In this document: piece after piece, positions 13,494 through 22,652 of the stretch | Layout: each line of letters begins with the position of its first letter | Numbering within the stretch: position 1 is the first letter of the stretch | From: a virus | Strand: one strand, 5' to 3' | DNA length: 26,394 nt | Virus record (IMG/VR): IMGVR_UViG_3300006874_000111 | Location: 1-26,394 of that record | Translations under genes and position numbers: made by a program | Notes under the pieces: generated by a model | Databases searched by the model: none | The model's input: only the letters and a program-made list of their open reading frames with translations | Told to the model about the DNA's origin: nothing

Positions 13494-14575
13494 TATAAAC
13501 TCAGTCCCTTAAATGTGTCTTCAGTTACGTCTTGTTTAGTACCACCAATAACATAACTGCTAATTTCTGTTTCTTGCGGTGCAACTTGTACTTCGCCACC
13601 TGAGATCCACTTTTGCGTCCAAGGTAGCGGGTTACTTGCACTTACACTATACGGTGCAGTTAATCCAACTGCTCTCATACGTTTTGCACCAATCCATTCT
13701 ACATACTCTTTGAGAAGTTGTGCATTCAAGCCAATCATTGAACCATCTTTGAACAAATACTCTGCCCAATTCTTTTCTTCTCTGATTGCACTCATAAACA
13801 TTTCAATGCATTCATTCTCACATTCTGCTTTGATTTTTGCAAAGTCTTTATCGTCTTGTGGCAAAAACTTCAGCATCTGTTGAGTACTAGCCAAATGTAC
13901 ATTTTCATCTCTGGCTATCAATTTAATTATCTTGGCATTACCTTCCATTTTCTTTAATTCGGCAAATGCCCAACTACAAGCAAATGAAACATAAAAACGT
14001 ACACCTTCTAGTATATTTACTGCCATTAGTGCTAACCACAATGCTTTTTTATGCTCGTAACTGCCGTATTCTTTGTCCTCTGGATCATTCATATCTATGA
14101 GGTTATCATAATACTTGCTGATACTGTCACTGCATTGCACAATCTCATTAACGTCTAATAGTTCATCAAACACTTTACTAGGGTCTGCATAAATGTTTCT
14201 AATAATGTGCGTGTAACTTCTACTGTGGATTGTTTCACTGAATGCCCATGTTTCAATCCATGTTTCCAGTTCTGGTAAACTCACAATTGGCAATAATGCT
14301 AAATTAGGTGAACGACCCTGAACACTGTCTAACAATATTTGTCGTTTCAAATTACTAGTAAAAATGTGTTGTTCATGCTCAGTGAGATCTTTGAAATCTT
14401 TGCTGTCTTTGCTGATATCAACTTCTTCTGGTCGCCAAAAGAAACCCAACTGCTTGTCAGTTAGTTTATCAAACTGTCTGTACTTCAATGTGTCATAACG
14501 TTGCAGGTTGACGCCGCCATCAAAAAACATTTTGTTTTTTGTGTGATCTCTTTTTTTAGCATTGAATACTGTCAT
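13493..14575 (-). CDS. nrdB: Ribonucleotide reductase class Ia, beta subunit
   Basis: About 360 residues from ATG 14575, which aligns with the E. coli NrdB N-terminus; an upstream in-frame TTG (14590) would overlap nrdA. It carries the diiron centre and tyrosyl radical used by NrdA. Ligands are Asp83 ('LLDSVQGRSP'), Glu114 and His117 ('SETIHSRSYTH'), Glu190 ('ILEGVRFY'), Glu224 and His227 ('ARDENVHL'); the radical Tyr is 121. The spacing matches E. coli 84/115/118/122/204/238/241 apart from a deletion of about 13 residues before Glu190. The C-terminal tail 'EDTFKGLSL' is the flexible end that docks to NrdA. It starts 2 nt after the nrdA stop without a clear SD, so coupling is likely. Confidence 0.96.
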   Translation of the reverse strand: MTVFNAKKRDHTKNKMFFDGGVNLQRYDTLKYRQFDKLTDKQLGFFWRPEEVDISKDSKDFKDLTEHEQHIFTSNLKRQILLDSVQGRSPNLALLPIVSLPELETWIETWAFSETIHSRSYTHIIRNIYADPSKVFDELLDVNEIVQCSDSISKYYDNLIDMNDPEDKEYGSYEHKKALWLALMAVNILEGVRFYVSFACSWAFAELKKMEGNAKIIKLIARDENVHLASTQQMLKFLPQDDKDFAKIKAECENECIEMFMSAIREEKNWAEYLFKDGSMIGLNAQLLKEYVEWIGAKRMRAVGLTAPYSVSASNPLPWTQKWISGGEVQVAPQETEISSYVIGGTKQDVTEDTFKGLSL

Positions 14576-14577
14576 TG

Positions 14578-16875
14578 TTAAATTTTGCAACTATCGCAAT
14601 CCTCATCGTCTGTGATTTCTGACTGGGGCAATGGGGCATCAAACTTATCGATGTCAACTTCTCCCTGTCCATCGTATGTATTATTATAGTAAAGTTGTTT
14701 TCCGCCATACTTGTAAAACATGATGACGTGTTGTAGTAGAACACTCATTGGAATTTTTTCGTCTTCATAGTGTTCTGGATTATAAGAAGTATTTACCGAA
14801 ATACCTTGGTCGATATACTTTTGTAATACAGCACAAATTTTCAAGTAACCTTCTGGTGACTTTTGATCCCACAGTAAGTCATACTTGTTTTTGAGTTTAG
14901 CATACTGTGGTACAACCTGCTTTAACACACCATGTTTGCTTTGCTTAATGCTAACATAACTGCGTGGCGGTTCAATACCGTTTGTGCTATTACTAATCTG
15001 TGCAGAAGTTTCTGCAGGCATAAGTGCCATTAGTGTTGAATTCCTAATGCCAGTTTCTGCTAACTGCTTACGCAAACCTTTCCAATCCATGCGTTCTTTG
15101 TGCTTAATAAGTTCGTCTACTTCTTTCTTGTATGTTTGGTTAGGTGTAATACCCTTTCCATATTTTGTTTCTGCAATGCCTGGTATAGCACCTTTTTCAA
15201 CTGCAAGATCAGCACTGGCTTTAATCAAGTAGTAACTCCATGCTTCTGCCCACTCGTCGACAAGTTCCAAATTAGGATTTTGATAATTAGTATCATTTTT
15301 TGCTAACCAAAATGCAAAGTTGATAATACCAATGCCCAGTGGACGTCTCTTTTCTGTTGCTAATTGTGCCGCCAATACAGGGTACTTTTGGTAGTCTAAG
15401 AGTGCGTCTAAGCCTCTTACAGCAAGTTCGCAAGGCTTCTGGAAGTCTTGTACAGTCTTTATCTTGCCCCAATTGATTGCACTTAAAGTACACAATGCTA
15501 TTTCACCATTAGGATCATTTACACTTTCCAAAGGAGTAGTTGGTAAGTCAATTTCGCAACATAAGTTACTCATTTTAACAGGTGCAACACTCTCATCAAA
15601 ACTGCTGTGAGTATTAGCATGGTCAACATTCATCAAGTACACACGACCTGTATCTTTACGTTCCTGTACAAATGCACTAAACAAGTCAATTGCTTTGATA
15701 GTTTTTTTGCGTAGGCGTGTATTGCGTTCTGCTGTTTCGTATATTTCTTTGAACTTGTCTTGGTTTGCGTAGAATGCGTCATATAATCCCGGCACATCAT
15801 GCGGAGAAAACAATGTGATGTCGCCGCCACTGAGCAGTCTCTCATACATCAGTTTGTTAAACTGCACACCATAGTCCATATGACGTACACGATTTTCTTC
15901 TGTGCCTTTGTTGTTCTTTAGTACCAGCATGTCCTCAATTTCATAGTGCCAAATAGGGTAGTATAGTGTAGCGGCTCCGCCTCTTACACCACCTTGGCTA
16001 CAACTTTTTACAGCACTTTGAAATAACTTGTAAAAAGGAATAACACCTGTGTGTGTTGCATCACCGGTTCTAATAGGTGAACCAATTGCTCTAATACTGC
16101 CTGCTCCTATGCCAATGCCTGCTTTCTGACTTACATACTTAACAATACTACTGGTAGTAGCATTAATGCTATCAAGGCTATCATCGCTTTCGATGAGAAC
16201 GCAGGAACTGAATTGGCGTTGCGGAGTTCGTACACCAGCCATAACAGGAGTAGGCAAAGAAATGTAATGTAAACTGATTGCATCATAATAATCCTTAACA
16301 GTTTGTAATCTTGTTTCTGCAGGATAATCGCTAAACAGTGTTGCCGAAATCAACATGTATGCAACTTGAGGTGTTTCAAAAATTTCACCTGTTGCTCTGT
16401 TCTGCACAAGATACTTGCCACGGAATTGTTCCATAGCCGCATACGTGAGGTTTTCGTCACGTCCATGAACTATGTAATCACTAAGTTCGTCAATTTCTTC
16501 TTTTGTATATTTCTCAAGGATTTCTTTGTCATAGAAACCTCTGTCAATGTTGTCTTGTATGATGTCACACAAACACGGCGGTGTAAATGTACCGTACACC
16601 ATTTTACGTAAATGATAATTAATTAGCCTACCAGCAACAAACTGATAATTAGGTGCTTCATCAGAAATTAAGTCAGCGGCACTTTTAATCAGTGTTTCTT
16701 GAATATCGCTACTTGTAATACCACTATAGAATTGAATGTGGCTTTTTATTTCTACTTCTGAGGGACTTACACCTGTAATTCCATCACATGCATGAAAAAC
16801 AACTTTGTGTAATTTTTCAAGTTCGAGATCTTCTTTCCTTCCATCTCTCTTAGTGATCTGTATGTGTTTTGACAT
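14578..16875 (-). CDS. nrdA: Ribonucleotide reductase class Ia, alpha subunit
   Basis: A 765-residue enzyme that reduces ribonucleoside diphosphates to deoxy forms for phage DNA synthesis. An N-terminal ATP-cone (residues 3-95) suggests dATP feedback control is kept. Catalytic residues fall at exactly the E. coli numbers: Cys225 ('SSCVLIES'), Asn437, Cys439 and Glu441 ('NLCCEID') and Cys462 ('ALCTLSAIN'); the radical-transfer tyrosines are Tyr729/730 ('LYYNNTYDG'). The C-terminal redox pair is a close CxxC ('DCDSCKI'), tighter than in E. coli. SD AAGGA lies before ATG. A sigma70 promoter (16913-16941) drives nrdA-nrdB-grx-LSm-PAAR. Confidence 0.97.
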   Translation of the reverse strand: MSKHIQITKRDGRKEDLELEKLHKVVFHACDGITGVSPSEVEIKSHIQFYSGITSSDIQETLIKSAADLISDEAPNYQFVAGRLINYHLRKMVYGTFTPPCLCDIIQDNIDRGFYDKEILEKYTKEEIDELSDYIVHGRDENLTYAAMEQFRGKYLVQNRATGEIFETPQVAYMLISATLFSDYPAETRLQTVKDYYDAISLHYISLPTPVMAGVRTPQRQFSSCVLIESDDSLDSINATTSSIVKYVSQKAGIGIGAGSIRAIGSPIRTGDATHTGVIPFYKLFQSAVKSCSQGGVRGGAATLYYPIWHYEIEDMLVLKNNKGTEENRVRHMDYGVQFNKLMYERLLSGGDITLFSPHDVPGLYDAFYANQDKFKEIYETAERNTRLRKKTIKAIDLFSAFVQERKDTGRVYLMNVDHANTHSSFDESVAPVKMSNLCCEIDLPTTPLESVNDPNGEIALCTLSAINWGKIKTVQDFQKPCELAVRGLDALLDYQKYPVLAAQLATEKRRPLGIGIINFAFWLAKNDTNYQNPNLELVDEWAEAWSYYLIKASADLAVEKGAIPGIAETKYGKGITPNQTYKKEVDELIKHKERMDWKGLRKQLAETGIRNSTLMALMPAETSAQISNSTNGIEPPRSYVSIKQSKHGVLKQVVPQYAKLKNKYDLLWDQKSPEGYLKICAVLQKYIDQGISVNTSYNPEHYEDEKIPMSVLLQHVIMFYKYGGKQLYYNNTYDGQGEVDIDKFDAPLPQSEITDDEDCDSCKI

Positions 16876-16912
16876 GTGTTTCCTTGTGTGTACCAGTTGA
16901 ATATACAGTTGT

Positions 16913-16941
16913 ATTTTATACTACTATACTTATCTTGTCAA
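16913..16941 (-). promoter_or_regulatory. nrdA: Sigma70-type promoter of the nrd operon
   Basis: The minus strand has TTGACA (16936-16941), a 17-bp spacer and TAAAAT (16913-16918), about 38 bp before the nrdA ATG. The -35 is 6 bp downstream of the stop codon of the upstream gene 16947-17372, from which no terminator separates it. Confidence 0.8.
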
Positions 16942-16946
16942 GTGGT

Positions 16947-17372
16947 TTAGTTATCTAGTGCTATATTATATGAAGCAAATACTGTACAGTTATCTAAAGC
17001 ATATTGTTCAGTAACAACCTCTTCGGGTAAGAAATTGTAGCAGTAACCATCATGGAAAAATACTGCTCCATCCACTCCTGTTATATGATTACTTATGCCT
17101 CTGAAAAGCATTTGATCGCAGTTTATGAGTTGCAAATTTTTAAGTGTGTTTGCCATTATTAGGCTCACACCTGTTTGGCAAAAATAACCCTCATTGACTA
17201 TTTCAAACACAGAAGGCCATTTATTACTATAATAATCTAAGTAGCGGGGTAGTATTTTTATCTTAGCGAAGTCTACTAACACTTTTTCTATAGTGCCATC
17301 AGATGGAAAATTTTCTCTGTACTGTCTCCAAACTCTTAATCTGTCAGAGCTTGAATGTGTGGGTAAAAACAT
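16947..17372 (-). CDS. Unrecognised protein following the fibre-like gene
   Basis: A 141-residue protein whose ATG follows the TAA of the 1002-residue fibre-like gene with no gap, so it is translated after it by re-initiation. I do not recognise a family. It has an Arg-rich start ('SSDRLRVWRQYRENFPSDGT'), several aromatic residues and four Cys, and no signal peptide or membrane segment. Placement immediately after a long fibre-type gene is where phages often keep a fibre assembly chaperone or a receptor-binding accessory, but this is inference from position only. It ends 6 bp before the nrd promoter. Confidence 0.7.
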   Translation of the reverse strand: MFLPTHSSSDRLRVWRQYRENFPSDGTIEKVLVDFAKIKILPRYLDYYSNKWPSVFEIVNEGYFCQTGVSLIMANTLKNLQLINCDQMLFRGISNHITGVDGAVFFHDGYCYNFLPEEVVTEQYALDNCTVFASYNIALDN

Positions 17373-20300
17373 TTATGATGTACTTGACCAACGTCTAATA
17401 ATATATTTTAATCTTAACTCTGCACCAATATTGTGTGCTGTATATGTAAATGGTGTAACACTTGGATCTACGATTTGATTTTGTAGTCTAAGTTCTACTT
17501 CGTCACCATTTAATACTGCTTCAAATTGTGGTTCTACAATAGGATCACTTGATGAGATTTCATAACTGCTTGAGAATGTATCATTTAACACAACTGCATT
17601 TGCTGGATCTGAAAAATCAGTTCTTGCAGTAACAGTCATTGTTCCTATTCTCATGTACTTGTTTGCAGAACCTGCCTTTTCTGTTAAAGTATAATCTAAT
17701 ACAAAACTATTAAATACACCAACACCAATACCAAACAATTTAGCATTAGCACCATCACTTAATAAAATTGGCTCAATAGTTAATGAATTGTATGTTGTGG
17801 TTGTTTCACCAAAGGCCGCGGCTTCTCTGGTTTGTAGTTCTAAATTGGTTTTTAGATTTAGCAATCCTTTTGTACCATCAGATGTATCAGTTTCTCTGTC
17901 TATTGGACTCTGATTGTAAATCTTATTTGTTAACTCATTGTAGAAACCTGCTTCTTCTCTGGTAGCAAAAGTTATTTCATTGTATGTTGTATCTATAACT
18001 AAATCAAATGAATCTGCTAAGTTATTATTAATATGTGTTAATCCACTTGCATATAGAGGACCACCACTAAACACATCAACAAACATATTAACATCTCTGT
18101 CTTTGACTAAACCATCTAGCCATGTTTCTAATTTTGCCCTAACAGTATTATTTGCTCTATCATATGTGCCTGGTGACAAACCTAATACACTTAATGTTGG
18201 TACTGTTTTGTCCTCATATAATGAGAAAGAAATACCACCTGCTGACACACTTGATAAACTAGGTCTCTGAGAAACATATAATTTATTGAGACTGTTATCT
18301 TCCTGTATACTCCAATTCATTGTTGGGAAAATACTTGTATTAGCACCACCACTTGTTGTTTGTACTAATGATCTATTTACTATAACAATAGCGTCTTGTA
18401 TACTACTTGCACTCGATAAATCAATTGACAACACAGGAGCCGCTTTAGTTGTACCTGTGTAACTTGCCCCAAGTACTGGCATCAATTCACCATTAGAACC
18501 TATTTGGGCTGAGGAACCTGATTTCATTGCCCCATTAGTAACAAACACAGTATTTGCTGTTGTTTGATCTGCGTCAATTGTTGAAGTAGTGTTTACTATT
18601 GTTCCATCATTATCAGTTGTAATTACAACACTTGAAACTAAACTTGTGAATTCATTATCAGGAACTAAAAGTGTAAAACCAGTATCTACGTTTGCACTTC
18701 CTATACCATGGTCAATAAATCCTACGTTAGCAATGTTTGCTGACATAGTTGCAGTGTTACCACCAAGTATACCATTTTGTATTTCAATTACAAATGAGTT
18801 ATTAAGTGAATCTATTGATTGTACCTCAAAAATAGAATCGTGTAAATCTCCAGCAGAATTAACCATACGCACAAAATGCCCTGTTGCTAATCCTTCTACA
18901 AACTTACTATCAGAACCTATAACTGATACATTTGTTTCACCTGCTTGACTAGTAATTAAATTAGCAGTACCAAATCTCACTAATTGCCATGATGACTTTG
19001 GTATGTTAATATCTAATGTTTTAGCAGTACTGTCTATAGTTGCTACGTCAAACATTTTATTATTGAGATAATCATTTACATTAGGTGTTGTTATTTTTGC
19101 TTTGTTGTATCTGTACGTTCCGCCATCAACACTGAATATGTCATTGAAGTTTGCATTATCAAAATCTACAGTATATCTTTCTGGAGTACTAGTACTGCCA
19201 AAATTTGTACTTGTATTACCTGTAACGTCAGCATCGTAATATTGATCTTCTCTGCCTATAACAAAAGAACCAAGTGTAAGTCCTGTGGTGCTTGAAATGT
19301 TTGCACCGTCTGCAAATACTGCAATATGTCTATTTTCTAATGCAAAAAATCCAGTACCCGAACTAGTGCTTACTCTGATGTTTTGTTCTGGTATTCTTCT
19401 GTAATAAGGAATGCTGTAAGCATCATAAAAACTGTTTGCTTGATTGGTAGCGGATATGTTTCCGTTAACACCAGTTAGTGCCAAGTTTACATTTGCATTG
19501 CTGTAATAGCAAAGAGACACATCATCTGTTACACTAGGTGCAGTTCTAAGAGTCAGTGTATGATAACCTGTAGAAGTAATATTACTTGCATTTAATACGT
19601 AATCAGCATTTGCACTAGGCACAGTTAAAATAGAAGAATTTGATTCTGGTATAAGTTTAATACCATTCTTCCTCACAATAACATCTGTGCTCTTAAAAGT
19701 ATCAGTGTTGTAATTATTTACAATGCTGTTAGGTATAAATTCTATGTTGGAGTTCTGGGTTAGAGTTTGTGCTTGGTTAAGAGTAATTGTGTAATTATTA
19801 AATCCATCATTTACAATATTAAGAACTTTAACTTGATTGCCGCTGATTTCTGTACCATTTACAAAATCACCAATACGTATGCCGTCAAAGTCTGCTGGAT
19901 TACCTGCATTGTTTACTACAAATGTATCTGAACCATTTACATCAGCATTTGCTAGTAAATGTACACTGTTTGTAGTTTCTGTGCTGAATACAGGAAACTG
20001 AGAACTCATATTATAGAATTCTGTTTTATCGCCCGAATCTAAACCAGTTAAAAGTGAACGAACTTCTTTTGCTTCAACAGAATCAGAAAATTGTGTACCA
20101 TCAAATTCTCCTTTTTTAATAAAGTAAAAAGGAACAGTGAATGCAATAATATTATTGTTTGCAATACTAATTACATGGTCTCTGCCACTTACAGTATTTT
20201 CAATATAACTAGTAGTACTGAGATCAACAGAGTTAGGATTGTTAGGATCATGACCAATATAAACTTGCTTACTATCAACCGCTAGGCCAATTTCACCAGG

Positions 20301-20381
20301 TCGTAAAGGTTGTGGGAGATCTTGTTTAAGTCCTCTTCTGTGTTGTATTCTAGATACTATAGTTTTGTCGTTTTCTGCCAC
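17373..20381 (-). CDS. Very long tail-fibre-like virion protein (Mtd-type N-terminal domain)
   Basis: A 1002-residue protein. Residues 8-43, 'RIQHRRGLKQDLPQPLRPG' then 'EIGLAVDSKQVYIG', are the N-terminal motif shared by phage major-tropism-determinant and other fibre proteins that attach to the tail or baseplate. The rest is rich in Asn, Ser, Thr, Asp and Val with short strands, as in beta-structured fibre shafts; no enzyme motif is seen. It uses a GTG start (20381) with SD GGAG, and a GATAAATA octamer just upstream indicates late expression. No chaperone or glycosidase domain was recognised at the C-terminus ('AELRLKYIIRRWSSTS'). A role in host recognition is likely but the exact position in the virion is not shown. 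Confidence 0.85.
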   Translation of the reverse strand: MAENDKTIVSRIQHRRGLKQDLPQPLRPGEIGLAVDSKQVYIGHDPNNPNSVDLSTTSYIENTVSGRDHVISIANNNIIAFTVPFYFIKKGEFDGTQFSDSVEAKEVRSLLTGLDSGDKTEFYNMSSQFPVFSTETTNSVHLLANADVNGSDTFVVNNAGNPADFDGIRIGDFVNGTEISGNQVKVLNIVNDGFNNYTITLNQAQTLTQNSNIEFIPNSIVNNYNTDTFKSTDVIVRKNGIKLIPESNSSILTVPSANADYVLNASNITSTGYHTLTLRTAPSVTDDVSLCYYSNANVNLALTGVNGNISATNQANSFYDAYSIPYYRRIPEQNIRVSTSSGTGFFALENRHIAVFADGANISSTTGLTLGSFVIGREDQYYDADVTGNTSTNFGSTSTPERYTVDFDNANFNDIFSVDGGTYRYNKAKITTPNVNDYLNNKMFDVATIDSTAKTLDINIPKSSWQLVRFGTANLITSQAGETNVSVIGSDSKFVEGLATGHFVRMVNSAGDLHDSIFEVQSIDSLNNSFVIEIQNGILGGNTATMSANIANVGFIDHGIGSANVDTGFTLLVPDNEFTSLVSSVVITTDNDGTIVNTTSTIDADQTTANTVFVTNGAMKSGSSAQIGSNGELMPVLGASYTGTTKAAPVLSIDLSSASSIQDAIVIVNRSLVQTTSGGANTSIFPTMNWSIQEDNSLNKLYVSQRPSLSSVSAGGISFSLYEDKTVPTLSVLGLSPGTYDRANNTVRAKLETWLDGLVKDRDVNMFVDVFSGGPLYASGLTHINNNLADSFDLVIDTTYNEITFATREEAGFYNELTNKIYNQSPIDRETDTSDGTKGLLNLKTNLELQTREAAAFGETTTTYNSLTIEPILLSDGANAKLFGIGVGVFNSFVLDYTLTEKAGSANKYMRIGTMTVTARTDFSDPANAVVLNDTFSSSYEISSSDPIVEPQFEAVLNGDEVELRLQNQIVDPSVTPFTYTAHNIGAELRLKYIIRRWSSTS

Positions 20382-20406
20382 TGCTAAGTCTCCAATTGCT
20401 TAACAG

Positions 20407-20414
20407 TATTTATC
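20407..20414 (-). promoter_or_regulatory. Late promoter octamer GATAAATA for the fibre-like gene
   Basis: GTGATAAATACTGTTAAG on the minus strand, 25 nt before the GTG start. It overlaps the end of the PD-(D/E)XK gene, and its expected start leaves a leader of about 20 nt that keeps the SD GGAG. Confidence 0.75.
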
Positions 20415-21084
20415 ACTTTTGTGAATAATATTCTAGCAGACGTTTGCCCCATAGTTCGCAATAGTGATCAAATTCATCGCCTTCAATCACAAAATCTTTA
20501 TATTGACCTTCTCTGTCTACCATGAGTATAGCAACTTGTTTAATTTTGCTATCAAACATTTCATTGTGTGCTAATGCATAAGCACAACCTTGCATGAAAT
20601 AGTCTTCAATCCATTCACGTTTTTTGATTTTTTTAGCGGTCTTGAAATCAATAATTGCAGGTTTGCCATTCCACATTCCAATAGCATCACTGGTGCCAGC
20701 ATAAAGCCCTTCGCTGATAAGACCTACTTCAACACCCCAAAGTTCATCAATTTGACTCATGCCATCTCTGACCATTTTATCAACCATTTGCTTTGCCATA
20801 ATGCTGATGAGATTATTACCAGTTATTTCCCATGCTTCACCTAGAACATATTTTTCTAAGGCATTATGTACTTTGGTTCCGAGTCCTGCACTTTCTCTGC
20901 TTATGCGGTTTGCTTCTTCTTCACCGACACGTTTACGCCAGGCTATAAGAGCAGTCTTATCTCCTGTATCGCTTAAGATAGTGGTTACACTTGGTACAGG
21001 TTTTTCAGACTCATCAACATACTGTCTGCCCTGTTTAGTTTGTATACGCCTTAGTTCAGGGTATTTGTATTTTTCAACTAGCAT
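20413..21084 (-). CDS. PD-(D/E)XK nuclease, RecB/Cas4-like
   Basis: About 223 residues from ATG 21084 (SD GGAG); the longer frame from 21189 lies within the upstream gene. It carries the RecB-type nuclease core: 'GLGTKVHNALEKY' (His73), 'GVEVGL' (Glu119), 'YAGTSDAIGMWNGKPAIIDFKTAKK' (Asp133, Asp146, Lys148) and motif QxxxY 'YFMQGCAYALA' (Gln165, Tyr169). Such enzymes cut DNA ends or flaps; in T4-like marine phages they are annotated as exonucleases and likely act in recombination or host DNA breakdown. No Cys cluster for an Fe-S site as in full Cas4 is present. It overlaps the upstream SGNH-like gene by 11 bp. Confidence 0.82.
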   Translation of the reverse strand: MLVEKYKYPELRRIQTKQGRQYVDESEKPVPSVTTILSDTGDKTALIAWRKRVGEEEANRISRESAGLGTKVHNALEKYVLGEAWEITGNNLISIMAKQMVDKMVRDGMSQIDELWGVEVGLISEGLYAGTSDAIGMWNGKPAIIDFKTAKKIKKREWIEDYFMQGCAYALAHNEMFDSKIKQVAILMVDREGQYKDFVIEGDEFDHYCELWGKRLLEYYSQK

Positions 21085-21904
21085 TAAAAATCTCCAAAAG
21101 TTTGTTAGCCATTTGTTCATGGCAATGTAAGTTAGGGTGGAATTGACAAGGGTGTATATATTCTTTATGTGCAGGATGGCTTTTGTCAACTACAAATTCT
21201 ATAGACTCATATTCATTTTCGGTTGTGCCTTTTGTTACTGGCATACCCAATATATCAACAAAATTTGTTCCTGTTGTCAAATCAAAAAGTGCATTTGTTT
21301 TTTCGGTAAGCCAACACTCATCTGGCACTAGGTTTATTTCCTCATTGATGTGTATTGGTCCCCACACATTAAAAATATAAAATTTTATATTATGTGTTTT
21401 GCAAAGAAGGTACATTTCATTTATTGTTTTAGTTGTCTCGTATTCACTGAATGGGTATACAGGTTTAAGTTTGTTTTTGAAATACACTTTATGATTTTCT
21501 GCATGCCTATTTATATTTTGATGATAGTGGCAATGATCTTCATCTGTTCTTGCATAGTCTCTGCTTTGTGCTGTTGTACCTAAAAACACTATATTGTTAT
21601 GCACTAACTCTGCTGGATATTGTTGTATCCACTCATATAAATTATACAATGAAAAAGAAATACTGCCGCCACTGAAGCCAAAATTCCAATGTTTAGCATT
21701 TAACATATCACTGAATTTTCTCCCAAAAACAAAATTAGGCATGTTATAACCAAATGTAGCATTAGGAACATATTTTAGAGAAAGAAAGGCACTAGCAAAT
21801 GTTTCTACGTTCCTACCATTCTTTGGTCTTCGCAATGTTTCTTCCTTATATAGTTCAGAACCTATAACCCAACTATCTCCAAAAAATAAATGATTAGTTT
21901 TCAT
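21074..21904 (-). CDS. SGNH-like protein, paralog B
   Basis: A 276-residue protein with block I 'LFFGDSWVIGSELY' (Ser11 by the GDS motif) and a C-terminal 'CQFHPNLHCHEQMANKLL' resembling 'DxxHPNxxGHxxiA' but with the Asp position replaced (Cys or Gln), so the triad may be incomplete. Mid-protein 'NFGFSGGSISFSLYNL' and 'IVFLGTTAQSRDY' fit blocks II and III. It is a clear paralog of the next gene upstream (shared GDSWVIG, F-G/P-GGS, LYN, LLCK-x-xNIK blocks), overlaps it by 11 bp with SD GGAG, and overlaps the nuclease gene by another 11 bp. An esterase or acyltransferase acting on glycans is the family expectation; it may be a non-catalytic relative. Confidence 0.7.
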   Translation of the reverse strand: MKTNHLFFGDSWVIGSELYKEETLRRPKNGRNVETFASAFLSLKYVPNATFGYNMPNFVFGRKFSDMLNAKHWNFGFSGGSISFSLYNLYEWIQQYPAELVHNNIVFLGTTAQSRDYARTDEDHCHYHQNINRHAENHKVYFKNKLKPVYPFSEYETTKTINEMYLLCKTHNIKFYIFNVWGPIHINEEINLVPDECWLTEKTNALFDLTTGTNFVDILGMPVTKGTTENEYESIEFVVDKSHPAHKEYIHPCQFHPNLHCHEQMANKLLEIFNAS

Positions 21905-22649
21905 CTAGTAACTCCATCAATTTTTCATGCAGTTTTTTATGACCTAATAAATTTACATGGTAATCATTTATATATTTGTTTTTAATTTCATTATCAGTAT
22001 ACCAAATTTCATATGCTTCTACACCAAATGTTTCTTTGAATAAAGTGCCTGGGAGCAGATATTTGGTTGATAAATCAAAAACATCTATGTGTTTTGATGG
22101 TGTGAACTGCTCCCAAGTCTGTATGAGATGTAATTTTATATTGTAATTTTTACAAAGAAATATTACCTGATTAAGCACTCTAGTGTTATTGTACTCAAAG
22201 AAAAATGGTGTGTCCCATTTATCTGTTAAAAAATTATGATTGCTTTCTTTGCTTAATTGGCCATTAGGATGTACATGATAATGTTTATACTCAATATCAT
22301 CTATAAAAAATGCTCTAGTAGTTCCACTTACACAAAAGAAAAATGTGTATTCTACATCAGGCTGATAAACTTCTTTGAAGAATTTTGTCATGTTGTACAA
22401 TTGAAATTCCATAGAACCACCAGGGAAAGCATAGTTTATAAAATCAACGTCTCTGCTTTTGCTTGTTAAACTTGCAAATGAATATTCTGGATGAGACCAA
22501 TCTCTGGTTAAATTAGGAAATTGTTTTGTTTGTTTTAATCGCTGGTAATGAAGTTCAGGCGTCATAGACTTATCCTGTTGAAAAATCTCATCGTACAATC
22601 CTGTACCGATGACCCAACTATCGCCGAACCACACGTCTATTTTACTCAT
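21894..22649 (-). CDS. SGNH-like protein, paralog C
   Basis: A 251-residue paralog of 21074-21904, with 'VWFGDSWVIGTGLY' (GDS near residue 10), 'NYAFPGGSMEFQLYNM', 'FFFCVSGTTRAFF', 'VIFLCKNYNIKLHLIQTW' and C-terminal 'NDYHVNLLGHKKLHEKL', where Asp and His are one residue closer than the usual DxxH. No signal peptide. It is the first gene of the C-B-nuclease group; a partial late octamer (GATAAATT) lies 3 nt before ATG and the SD is weak. Having two tandem copies in one operon, besides the more distant copy at 4449-5159, suggests a shared substrate class with different specificities. Function is not proven. Confidence 0.7.
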   Translation of the reverse strand: MSKIDVWFGDSWVIGTGLYDEIFQQDKSMTPELHYQRLKQTKQFPNLTRDWSHPEYSFASLTSKSRDVDFINYAFPGGSMEFQLYNMTKFFKEVYQPDVEYTFFFCVSGTTRAFFIDDIEYKHYHVHPNGQLSKESNHNFLTDKWDTPFFFEYNNTRVLNQVIFLCKNYNIKLHLIQTWEQFTPSKHIDVFDLSTKYLLPGTLFKETFGVEAYEIWYTDNEIKNKYINDYHVNLLGHKKLHEKLMELLDEN

Positions 22650-22652
22650 AAT

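Noticed and set aside
14576-14590. TTG start of nrdB overlapping nrdA
   Set aside because: ATG 14575 aligns with the E. coli NrdB N-terminus and sits directly after the nrdA stop.
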